Source of the DNA: Polytrichum commune | Taxonomy: Eukaryota > Streptophyta > Polytrichopsida > Polytrichales > Polytrichaceae | Reading direction: 5' to 3' | Assembly: GCA_950295325.1 (NCBI GenBank) | Contig: CATNTY010000013.1 | Location: 1-34,089, forward strand | Length of the DNA stretch: 34,089 nt | Part shown: one piece after another, positions 14,603 to 21,139 of the stretch | How positions within the stretch are numbered: position 1 is the first letter of the stretch | Layout: each line of letters begins with the position of its first letter | The notes under the pieces: model-generated | Seen by the model: only the letters and a program-made list of their open reading frames with translations | Told to the model about the DNA's origin: nothing | The model's database searches: none | Made by a program: the position numbers and the translations under genes

Positions 14603-16091
14603 TTGATTGTAAATCTCCTACGATTTTTTGCATTAATACTTTCTCACTCATTTCTTCTTTGCTTGCAAGTATTAATAAAGCATTTTGATCGACTGTCCCA
14701 TTTATTGTCAAATCATAATGAGTGATTTTTTCATGCCCTTCTTCTTTAGCGCCACCCCGATGATTACGACTCTCTGCTTGTAAATGCTCGGCTAAGTTAA
14801 AGTTGCGTGAATAGGTAATATCAGAGCCCGCAACAACGAGATTAATCCCAATCCCGCCAGAACCAGGATGACCCATAAAAACGCGAACAGAAGCATCTTG
14901 CTTAAAAAGTTCAACATTCTCACGCTTTGCCGTCGCAGAAATTTCACCATGACACTCAACCATTTTAAGATTAAGTTTTCCACACACTCTCCTAATAATT
15001 TCATAAGTCTCAGCATACACTGTCCAAATGATAACTTTTGATTCGTTACCATCTGTTATTTGCTCTAAGAGCTCTTCAAGTGCTTTTTCTTTCGGGTTGT
15101 CTTTTATCTGGTGACGCCTTCTTGAACCGTCAGGCTCTTCGACTGTCACAAATCCTGCACAAATCTCCATCAACCGACCAAGCTTTGTGATTGCAAGCTG
15201 AGCAACGCAAGCCTTGCTTTGGTAGTAAGTGATGAAATCTTTTTTCATTTCATTGTAGAGTCTTATTTGCTCAGGGCTAGCTTCAAGTGGTATCTCGACT
15301 CTAAGGTGCGGTGGTAAATCAAGACACTCATCTTTTGTTTTTCTATAGGCCTTGCTGTAGATAAGTTTGTTGATTTCTCCTTTACCGTCAAAGCCATCTT
15401 TTTGTAAATCTTTTGGCTCCCAATTTGGAAATCTAATGTGAGAAGGCATTCTTGCATTTCGATCAACGAAATATTTAGCTCGAAATGCCCACTCATTTCT
15501 GCCAAAAGTCTCACCACCATCTAAGATTTTAAACTGCTGAAAAATATCCATCGGCGTATTTAAAACAGGTGTACCAGTAAGAATAAATTTGTATGGGTTA
15601 AATGCTTGGCGTTTGTAAAATTTTGGATCTGACAGCTCATACGCAAGCTTTGCCCTTTTACTGGTAGGGTTCTTAAGTTTGTGGCTTTCGTCAAAAATTA
15701 AAATTTCAGGTTCCCATTCTTTAAATGCTTCAAATAATTCACTCATCGAAAGTGACTCATAATTGGTTATTATAATATTTGCTTTTGAATGAGAAAAAGT
15801 TTTAAGCCTTTTTATTCCAGATCCATAAAGTGGTATAATAGAAGTTTTTGGTAAATTAGAATATATCGACCACTCATTTACCCAATTAGGCACCACAAGC
15901 GGTGGTGCAAAAATTATTGTTTTCATTGGTCCTGAGAATCTGTTAAAAAGCTCAACCAACGTGCCGATAGTCGTAAGAGACTTGCCTGTCCCCATCTCCA
16001 TGAAGAAAGCGAAGTTTTGGATCGGTGGGGCGGTGGCTAATGCTATCGCTTCTTGTTGGTGAGCCCAGGGTTTAATCTTAAGATTGAACAT
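14592..16091 (-). CDS. SNF2-like superfamily 2 helicase
   Basis: 499 residues from ATG 16091, AGGAG upstream; the longer GTG 16109 start would place that site inside the gene. Motifs in order (residues from 16091): Q-like PWAHQQEAI, I MEMGTGKS (31-38), Ia IIFAPPLVVPNW, II DESH (134-137), III TGTP (172-175), V SGGIGINL (411-418), VI QAESRNHRGG (438-447) with both arginines. This is a compact phage SNF2-type ATPase without extra domains. It moves on double-stranded DNA and may remodel forks or displace host proteins. The downstream gene overlaps its end. Confidence 0.9.
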   Translation of the reverse strand: MFNLKIKPWAHQQEAIALATAPPIQNFAFFMEMGTGKSLTTIGTLVELFNRFSGPMKTIIFAPPLVVPNWVNEWSIYSNLPKTSIIPLYGSGIKRLKTFSHSKANIIITNYESLSMSELFEAFKEWEPEILIFDESHKLKNPTSKRAKLAYELSDPKFYKRQAFNPYKFILTGTPVLNTPMDIFQQFKILDGGETFGRNEWAFRAKYFVDRNARMPSHIRFPNWEPKDLQKDGFDGKGEINKLIYSKAYRKTKDECLDLPPHLRVEIPLEASPEQIRLYNEMKKDFITYYQSKACVAQLAITKLGRLMEICAGFVTVEEPDGSRRRHQIKDNPKEKALEELLEQITDGNESKVIIWTVYAETYEIIRRVCGKLNLKMVECHGEISATAKRENVELFKQDASVRVFMGHPGSGGIGINLVVAGSDITYSRNFNLAEHLQAESRNHRGGAKEEGHEKITHYDLTINGTVDQNALLILASKEEMSEKVLMQKIVGDLQSNEK

Positions 16092-16344
16092 CAAGCCCCA
16101 CTCCTTCACTTAAGGCTTCACTGGCAATGCGCGAAGCTGTCTTTTCGTATTTCAGATAGACACGACCTGACTCAATCTTCTCAAGCGCCTCTTTATATTT
16201 TGCTATAGTTTGATTAGCCTTTGTGAGAGCTGACATTTCAACAACGTGAATATCATCATCAAATCTTTTTTCTAATGAGACCTCTGAATTAAGAGTGTCA
16301 TAGTGCCAGTCTGCTTCTATCCAAAACTGTCTTGGTTCACTCAT
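16078..16344 (-). CDS. Hypothetical early protein
   Basis: 88 residues, ATG 16344 overlapping the end of the zinc-finger gene. N-terminal QFWIEADWHYD, then a helical segment (VVEMSALTKANQTIAKYKEA) of the kind found at the ends of many small phage early proteins, and a C-terminal helix with ASRIASEALSE. No function can be given. Its end overlaps the helicase start by 14 bases, suggesting coupled translation. Confidence 0.55.
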   Translation of the reverse strand: MSEPRQFWIEADWHYDTLNSEVSLEKRFDDDIHVVEMSALTKANQTIAKYKEALEKIESGRVYLKYEKTASRIASEALSEGVGLDVQS

Positions 16345-16558
16345 GATTCATCCTCGCACAGTAGTAACAAAGCCTATTTTTTTTAACGTCAATCGAATCA
16401 AATTTATTGCCACAACCAAGACAATTAAGCGGTCCCGTCCTAATCGGATCAAGACCTTCGCTTACTCGAAATCTATTGTCTCTGGTTGTTTTTTCTTGAG
16501 GCGCTCTCGGTATATAAACGCATCTATGTTTATGGCCTTTTAATTTTGGTTTAGCCAT
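16337..16558 (-). CDS. Small basic protein with C-terminal zinc ribbon
   Basis: 73 residues from ATG 16558 (an adjacent ATG at 16561 is equally possible; GGTTAAGA is upstream). Very basic N-terminus (AKPKLKGHKHRCVYIPRA), then CLGCGNKF...LCYYC, a C-x(2)-C and C-x(2)-C zinc ribbon near the end. Probably nucleic-acid binding. It is sandwiched by overlaps with both neighbours. No closer family recognised. Confidence 0.55.
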   Translation of the reverse strand: MAKPKLKGHKHRCVYIPRAPQEKTTRDNRFRVSEGLDPIRTGPLNCLGCGNKFDSIDVKKNRLCYYCARMNHE

Positions 16559-16763
16559 CATTCTTAACCAGTGTGAGTTTTGGTTTGCCGCCCTCAACTA
16601 AACATGCCTGAACGAATACGCCGTGGTGTTTTTTAAGTCTCTCTAACACCAAGCTCATTGCCATAGCTGCGTGCCACACATCAACATTGCTCTCGTTAAA
16701 AATGTGAATAAGGTCATTGGCAATGCCAACAACTTTGTCGTCGTTGATTTCTACTTTATCCAT
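16551..16763 (-). CDS. Small helical protein of unknown function
   Basis: 70 residues; ATG 16763 lies 13 bases inside the preceding gene. Predicted all-helical (GIANDLIHIFNESNVDVWHA, AMAMSLVLERLKKHHG) with a short C-terminal strand pair ending PKLTLVKNDG. No motif recognised. Its stop overlaps the next zinc-ribbon gene. Confidence 0.5.
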   Translation of the reverse strand: MDKVEINDDKVVGIANDLIHIFNESNVDVWHAAMAMSLVLERLKKHHGVFVQACLVEGGKPKLTLVKNDG

Positions 16764-17119
16764 AGTCTTACGGCACCAAGAATTAAGTGAATAGTTGCCC
16801 AGGCAATTAAAATAAATTTATAAACCTTAGCTTCTTTTCTTGCTTTAGAAATAATGTCTTTTCGTCTACGAAGCTCAAGCCCAAAATCTTTTGTCTTAAG
16901 TTCTTCAGCTAAATATTTCTGGTTAACAGAAGCATATCTCTCGCGGAGCTCTCGGAACTCCGCAAGTTCATCTTTGAATGATAAAAATTCGCCGTAAGGT
17001 ATCACCTCAAACGCATCATCAGCTGCACCAGTAAGTCTGGCGGCAGCTTCTGTATCCATCATATTTGCACGGTTAACCCACTTTCGTGGGTCAGCGTTTT
17101 CAGTGATAAACCTATTCAC
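16751..17119 (-). CDS. Tail-anchored coiled-coil membrane protein
   Basis: 122 residues from GTG 17119, which overlaps the preceding stop (GTGA). Residues 45-100 are charged helical (ELAEFRELRERYASVNQKYL...). The last about 20 (FILIAWATIHLILGAVRLWI) form a single C-terminal membrane span with one lysine behind it. This is the topology of a tail-anchored or spanin-like protein with a cytoplasmic or periplasmic coiled coil. There is no N-terminal signal. No partner gene with a lipobox was found, so a spanin role is not supported. Confidence 0.5.
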   Translation of the reverse strand: MNRFITENADPRKWVNRANMMDTEAAARLTGAADDAFEVIPYGEFLSFKDELAEFRELRERYASVNQKYLAEELKTKDFGLELRRRKDIISKARKEAKVYKFILIAWATIHLILGAVRLWIK

Positions 17120-17334
17120 GCTGGTTTAACCTGAGCAAGCAAATCAACCACAGTCGTCTTGCTTGAAACCGCATGCTTCCAAACAATAACAAATGGACCA
17201 GGCGACAAGCAATTTGGGCAAGTCGTTGGAGGAGGCACATCACCAAAAGTAAGAATTGCATCCTTACAGCTTGGGCATGTGTAGCCTGCTTGAATAAAAG
17301 TCGAAACACTATTTCTGTTTACTGGTATATTCAT
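17116..17334 (-). CDS. Small zinc-ribbon protein
   Basis: 72 residues, ATG 17334 in an ATGA overlap. Cysteines are CPSC (about 20-23) and CPNC (about 39-42), the classic C-x(2)-C...C-x(2)-C ribbon, with PPP between. No other domain. Phage early proteins of this kind often bind RNA polymerase or nucleic acids; no partner can be named. Confidence 0.55.
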   Translation of the reverse strand: MNIPVNRNSVSTFIQAGYTCPSCKDAILTFGDVPPPTTCPNCLSPGPFVIVWKHAVSSKTTVVDLLAQVKPA

Positions 17335-17528
17335 AAATCCTCTATCTGAACTTTTTCTTGTTCTTTAAATTTTTTATCTGTCATCTTTGAAAATTCAATA
17401 ACTTTTGTTTCGTTAACGTCAAAATTTTTCTTTAAAAAAGAAAAAAGATCCAAGGCATCTTTTGGATTATCTAAATCAAAAATAAGATCTTCGTTATAAC
17501 TTAATTCAAGCATAATTAATTTTTTCAT
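17331..17528 (-). CDS. Small acidic protein of unknown function
   Basis: 65 residues, AGGAG upstream of ATG 17528. An N-terminal strand (KKLIMLELSYNEDLIFDL) and a helix (DALDLFSFLKKNFDVN) are followed by an acidic, lysine-mixed tail. No motif recognised. It overlaps the next gene by four bases. Confidence 0.5.
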   Translation of the reverse strand: MKKLIMLELSYNEDLIFDLDNPKDALDLFSFLKKNFDVNETKVIEFSKMTDKKFKEQEKVQIEDL

Positions 17529-17535
17529 AAAGCTC

Positions 17536-18552
17536 CTAATCTAAAGCATCTTCAAAGCGTGAACGGTTATATCGTCTAATTTCGTGTTCTAACTTAACAT
17601 TGTTTACTAGTAAACAGATCCCTTGCTCATTGTGAAACAAGTTTGTATCAGGATCGTAATTACAATCAATTAGAATCTGCCATCTCTCTCTGTAATAACG
17701 ATTCTTTTTGTTGCCGTGCCAAACGTGCTCAATGCGACCATTTACAAAACCAACATCTTTCTCTGTGACCTGAAGAGCTCGCTGTTGCCATTCGTAACAT
17801 TTTCTAAAAAAGCTCGGAGCCATACCATGTTTAATAGTAAGATTTGCTTCTCCAATCATCGCAAAGGCCATGTGGTGATCACCGCTCCCAAGAATTGCCC
17901 AATCCATGAGTGGCCCGTTAGCCCCACCAGCGCCAAACATAGCTTCAGCAAAACGACGAGTACAAGCCCAAGCGTAACCACTATGGGCATACTCATAAGG
18001 CTGAGAAGGATGTGTTTGTTTCTTAACTCGCCTTTGATGCTGATATCCAAAAGATTTGAAATGCTGTAAAATACCACCGCGAGAAGAAAGATCTGCACAA
18101 TCACTCCATGGTTGAACAACTTCAAAGTGCTGAAGCTGCTGGATAGTTTCCTGAGCCCAGCCAAGATCTCTGAAAAATACATCGCAATCTACCCAGGCAA
18201 AATATTTAGCATTTGGATGCTTCACCATGAGATTTCTAAATGCGAGATTGATCATCGATTCTTTAATCCATGTTTCAGAATTGACCCTTACTTTTATCTG
18301 GTCAAATCCATGAACGTCATCATCGCAAATTTCATATTGTCTTGCCCCGAACGCTGCTTCAACCATGGTTAGATGAACATTCGGAGTAGCCACCATGTGA
18401 TCAATCCATTCGCGAGTGATACCATATCTTGAATGAAATCGTGCTGGATTAGAAACCACGCCAATAACATAAAGTGTGTTGTCGCCATCTAATACGTCGC
18501 CATGCTTTATGTGGTTAACGATTCGAGAATGTATTCCAAAGTGATTTTTCAT
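17536..18552 (-). CDS. GT-A-type glycosyltransferase-like protein
   Basis: 338 residues; ATG 18552 overlaps the preceding stop (ATGA). After an N-terminal strand (NTLYVIGVVSNPARFHSRYG) it has YFAWVDCDVFF (DCD at 122-124, the metal-binding D-x-D of GT-A transferases). Further on are YAHSGYAWACTRRFAEAMFG, LGSGDHHMAFAMIG (222-233) and GRIEHVWHGNKKNRYYRERW (272-291). This signature set belongs to a phage and giant-virus family of glycosyltransferase-like proteins. The acceptor is unknown: DNA bases, host envelope sugars or virion proteins are all possible. No base hydroxylase or hydroxymethylase gene is nearby. Confidence 0.75.
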   Translation of the reverse strand: MKNHFGIHSRIVNHIKHGDVLDGDNTLYVIGVVSNPARFHSRYGITREWIDHMVATPNVHLTMVEAAFGARQYEICDDDVHGFDQIKVRVNSETWIKESMINLAFRNLMVKHPNAKYFAWVDCDVFFRDLGWAQETIQQLQHFEVVQPWSDCADLSSRGGILQHFKSFGYQHQRRVKKQTHPSQPYEYAHSGYAWACTRRFAEAMFGAGGANGPLMDWAILGSGDHHMAFAMIGEANLTIKHGMAPSFFRKCYEWQQRALQVTEKDVGFVNGRIEHVWHGNKKNRYYRERWQILIDCNYDPDTNLFHNEQGICLLVNNVKLEHEIRRYNRSRFEDALD

Positions 18553-19037
18553 TTGCTGTAGCCTTTTGTTAATTGATTAACTCTACCTTGAGAGATTTTA
18601 AATATTCTTGCAAGAGACTTAGAACTATATCCAGAATGTCTCATTAAAATCATTTCTTTTCTTTGCTCTTTACTAACTTTTGTTGTCGATCTTTTCTGCC
18701 ATAAAGTTTTATGATCAGTACGTCCAGCCTCAATCGAATGAGCGATATTTTCTTTTTGCGTTACGAACTCTAAATTATTTATTTTATTATTAGATGGATC
18801 AGAATCTTTATGGTTTATAACCAAATCAGACTCGCCTAAAAATGCCGCTCCAACAAGTCGATGAATAAAATATTTTTTGCCAATTCCATTTGAATAAAGC
18901 ATTACAGACAAATAACCCATTTTTTTATGGCCATTTATTGGTTTCATTATAAGATTTCTATTTAAGCTTTTTATCCTGCCAAAAGAAGAAACTTCATAAT
19001 TTGAATAATTTAAAATTGGCTTCCATATTTCAATCAT
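18549..19037 (-). CDS. NUMOD4-HNH homing endonuclease
   Basis: 162 residues from ATG 19037, where ATGA overlaps the lysozyme stop; ATG 19052 would give five more residues but no ribosome site. The NUMOD4 part is IEIWKPILNYSNYEVSSFGR (residues 2-21). The HNH part is FIHRLVGAAFLG...VINHKDSDPSNNKINNLEFV, with the His-Asn-Asn residues of the betabetaalpha-metal fold. The C-terminus (KEQRKEMILMRHSGYSSKSLARIF) is a helix-turn-helix that should recognise the target site. Free-standing homing endonucleases of this type spread between phages. It is wedged exactly between lysozyme and glycosyltransferase. Confidence 0.85.
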   Translation of the reverse strand: MIEIWKPILNYSNYEVSSFGRIKSLNRNLIMKPINGHKKMGYLSVMLYSNGIGKKYFIHRLVGAAFLGESDLVINHKDSDPSNNKINNLEFVTQKENIAHSIEAGRTDHKTLWQKRSTTKVSKEQRKEMILMRHSGYSSKSLARIFKISQGRVNQLTKGYSK

Positions 19038-19450
19038 GTTGTTTGATAGCATCCAGTTTCCATCATCGCAGCAAGCTCTGTTGCTCTTTCACCCACTTGC
19101 TCAGCCCATTTGCTATCACGCATGTGACTTGCGGCAAGGAGCCAATCTCTGTTTTTGATCGCAGCAATAGTGCCAACGAATTCAGAAAATGTTTTTATAC
19201 CCATATTAAAAACCATGTCAGTGATGACGTCTTGCCTGACTGTGTCTAAATTAACAAACCATGGTAAATATCTTTTGCAACTAATTATTGTAGCATTGAC
19301 ATCATCATCCAAAAGTCTTTCAGCCTCTTCTTCTGAAATACCAACATCAGTTAAATTTCTCCCCACACCAATTGTTAATTTGCCAACAGTGTCTGTGTAA
19401 GGAAAAAGTTTAATGCCTTCATGTTTTTTTAACAGATCATAGATGTTCAT
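19034..19450 (-). CDS. T4-type lysozyme (GH24 endolysin)
   Basis: 138 residues from ATG 19450 (ATGA overlap with the DUF5675 gene; the longer frame to 19462 is not needed). Starting there, the catalytic triad falls at E11, D20 and T26 in LKKHEGIKLFPYTDT and KLTIGVG, the same numbering as T4 lysozyme. The family cleaves the MurNAc-GlcNAc bond of peptidoglycan. There is no signal peptide or SAR segment, so a holin is needed for export. Its place in the leftward, early-looking operon rather than with virion genes is unusual. Confidence 0.9.
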   Translation of the reverse strand: MNIYDLLKKHEGIKLFPYTDTVGKLTIGVGRNLTDVGISEEEAERLLDDDVNATIISCKRYLPWFVNLDTVRQDVITDMVFNMGIKTFSEFVGTIAAIKNRDWLLAASHMRDSKWAEQVGERATELAAMMETGCYQTT

Positions 19451-19875
19451 TTCACAATCCAATCTTCAGGCTGTCTCACGGTTAAGTAAAAGAAATCATC
19501 CCCAACCATTGCATTCATAAATGTTGCAAATGCGAGATGCGAGTTGACAACCATAGGGGGGTTAGATTTTTGATCAGTACCTGTCCCAAGTAAGATGCAA
19601 CCGCTTGAATCGTTATCAAAATTACCCACATGAAATAAGAGACCACTATGACCTGGCACACCTGTCACCTCGTAAGTTTTAAAAGGTTTTCCATCAGAAA
19701 GCTGATGCTTACCGTAAACACATTTATATTTGCCTGGAGGTATTTTAACAGTCCAAATATCTTTAGCAGCATAAGCATGTTCAAGAGTCGAAAGATTAAT
19801 CACAGCATCCCCACTTGAGAGAGTGCCAAAACATCCATCCTTATTTATTTTATTTCTGGTTAAAACTAAATCCAT
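19447..19875 (-). CDS. DUF5675-like protein beside lysozyme
   Basis: 142 residues, ATG 19875. The sequence has the DUF5675 layout: strands with VLTRNKINKDGCFGTLS, LEHAYA, IPPGKYKCVYGKHQLS, KTYEVTGVPGHSGLLFHVGN and NDSSGCILLGTG. The conserved VPG-H-S-G-x(3)-H-x-GN and GCILLG segments are both present. The biochemical function of the family is unknown; it is often coded near phage or secretion-system cell-wall enzymes. Overlap with the lysozyme start suggests a joint role in lysis. Confidence 0.75.
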   Translation of the reverse strand: MDLVLTRNKINKDGCFGTLSSGDAVINLSTLEHAYAAKDIWTVKIPPGKYKCVYGKHQLSDGKPFKTYEVTGVPGHSGLLFHVGNFDNDSSGCILLGTGTDQKSNPPMVVNSHLAFATFMNAMVGDDFFYLTVRQPEDWIVK

Positions 19876-19877
19876 TT

Positions 19878-20129
19878 TTATTGCTCACTTAATGTTGTTG
19901 AGAGTTTCGGAACAAGAGTCAAATGAATACGCCACACCTTATCGATGAACATTGCAAAAAGCTCCAAATCTTTTCTGGTCTCAAGGATCGGGGGAAAAAG
20001 CTCAATGCCTTTTGATGAAGCCTTCGCTCTTGTCACGGGCTTACCACCAACATCTTCATTCCAGGCCTGATAAGTTAACCCATCAAGGCCATCGTATTTA
20101 TTTACCTTGTAGTCCTGAGTCTTAATCAT
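19878..20129 (-). CDS. Small hypothetical protein
   Basis: 83 residues; the ATG at 20129 overlaps the preceding stop (ATGA). Features: YDGLDGLTYQAWNEDVGGKP (Tyr/Gly turn-rich), then a helix with KDLELFAMFIDKVWRIH and a short tail. No cysteine cluster, no membrane span. Function unknown; coded immediately upstream of the DUF5675-lysozyme pair. Confidence 0.5.
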   Translation of the reverse strand: MIKTQDYKVNKYDGLDGLTYQAWNEDVGGKPVTRAKASSKGIELFPPILETRKDLELFAMFIDKVWRIHLTLVPKLSTTLSEQ

Positions 20130-20701
20130 ATTCGAATGCTCTTTGGTTTTTTCTTTTTAGCTTGAGATTTTTTTGGCTTTGGGTTCATCACTCGATCAGC
20201 CGTAAATTTCACGCAGTCAAGCAATATAGGCAAACATTCTTGAATAACTGATAAGTTTTCCTCTAAGCTTTCAACTCTTTCTTCGATTTTTTTAAAGTTA
20301 GCATCAACTTTGTCAAAAGCTTCTTTGCATTTTATATCAAACTTCGTGAATCGCTCGTGAGTTCTATTTTTTAACTCATCTAAGTTTTCAGTGCTGGCAT
20401 GATTAAATGGTGGGGCGTGGTCAGTTTGATCTTTCATTAATCGAGAAGCTGCTTCAGCGGCACTTTGGGGTGGTGGGCCAATGGGACTTGAATGACTCTC
20501 ATTAATCTTATCCATCTGTTCTTTAAGAGATTGTTTTGGCCCAGCATCTTTATTCACAAAAAAACAAGAATGAAATAATTGCAGCGGCATATCTACAGGT
20601 AATTCTAACTCGCAATAATTTCCGTATCTCGGAGCCATCTCAAATTGCTCGTGACCTTCTGTAAACCACTGATCTCTTGTACCCCAGCTTCGTATTATCA
20701 T
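20126..20701 (-). CDS. Hypothetical coiled-coil protein with basic tail
   Basis: 191 residues; ATG 20701 in an ATGA overlap. The N-terminal about 50 residues are beta-like (YGNYCELELPVDMPLQLFHS). A linker at about 85-105 contains TDHAPP, followed by a coiled coil (about 110-165) and the tail MNPKPKKSQAKKKKPKSIRI, which may bind nucleic acid. The TDHAPP codons are part of a 17-base exact repeat shared with the gene at 10969-11235. Family unknown. Confidence 0.5.
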   Translation of the reverse strand: MIIRSWGTRDQWFTEGHEQFEMAPRYGNYCELELPVDMPLQLFHSCFFVNKDAGPKQSLKEQMDKINESHSSPIGPPPQSAAEAASRLMKDQTDHAPPFNHASTENLDELKNRTHERFTKFDIKCKEAFDKVDANFKKIEERVESLEENLSVIQECLPILLDCVKFTADRVMNPKPKKSQAKKKKPKSIRI

Positions 20702-20961
20702 TTGTTACCTTTCTCTTCCCAATCGTGCATTTCATACTTCTCAATTGTTTTCTGAAGTACAGCCCATTGATGTGTTGTAAGTGTGCCTTTGTTGTTAAAT
20801 GATATTTCTAACTGAAGCAAGTATTTATCATCAAAATCTTTTTGGTGAGCGTCTGCGTAAGCTCTCGCTAAACTTAAATCTTCATCTTGCAAATCTGTCA
20901 AACTTTTTACTTTAATTTTTTCCACTACCTTATCCACAAATTTTCTCCAGTGCTTTAGCAT
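20698..20961 (-). CDS. First gene of the leftward operon, hypothetical
   Basis: 87 residues from ATG 20961, with AAGAG five bases upstream. Longer starts at ATG 21003 and TTG 21027 lie at or before the expected transcript start. Mostly helical and charged: KHWRKFVDKVVEKIKVKS, then ALAR-like helices and QLEISFNNKGTLTTHQWAVL. As the promoter-proximal gene of a roughly 11-kb operon it is probably expressed very early. No family recognised. Confidence 0.5.
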   Translation of the reverse strand: MLKHWRKFVDKVVEKIKVKSLTDLQDEDLSLARAYADAHQKDFDDKYLLQLEISFNNKGTLTTHQWAVLQKTIEKYEMHDWEEKGNK

Positions 20962-21030
20962 GATGACTCTTAGCCTTAAAAATGTTTTTGAAGTTGAAAG
21001 CATCAACAAGAAAAAAAATGTTTGCAAGCA

Positions 21031-21036
21031 ATTATA
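21031..21036 (-). promoter_or_regulatory. Perfect -10 box for the leftward operon
   Basis: Read leftward, TATAAT lies at 21036-21031, about 70 bases before ATG 20961, in the 178-base gap between the divergent leftward operon and the primase gene. No clear -35 box stands 16-18 bases upstream. I see no convincing rightward promoter here; the primase gene has GAGGGG before its ATG. Confidence 0.5.
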
Positions 21037-21139
21037 TTTTTAAGTCGCTTAGCACAAATAAAAACTAGACCCACTTTCACTTTGACTTTATTTCAAAAAT
21101 TTCATCAAGCTGAGTGTTCACTTAAATGAGGGGACATCA

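Noticed and set aside
16751-17119. Tail-anchored coiled-coil protein as an inner spanin
   Set aside because: Span is C-terminal instead of N-terminal, and no overlapping lipoprotein gene exists.
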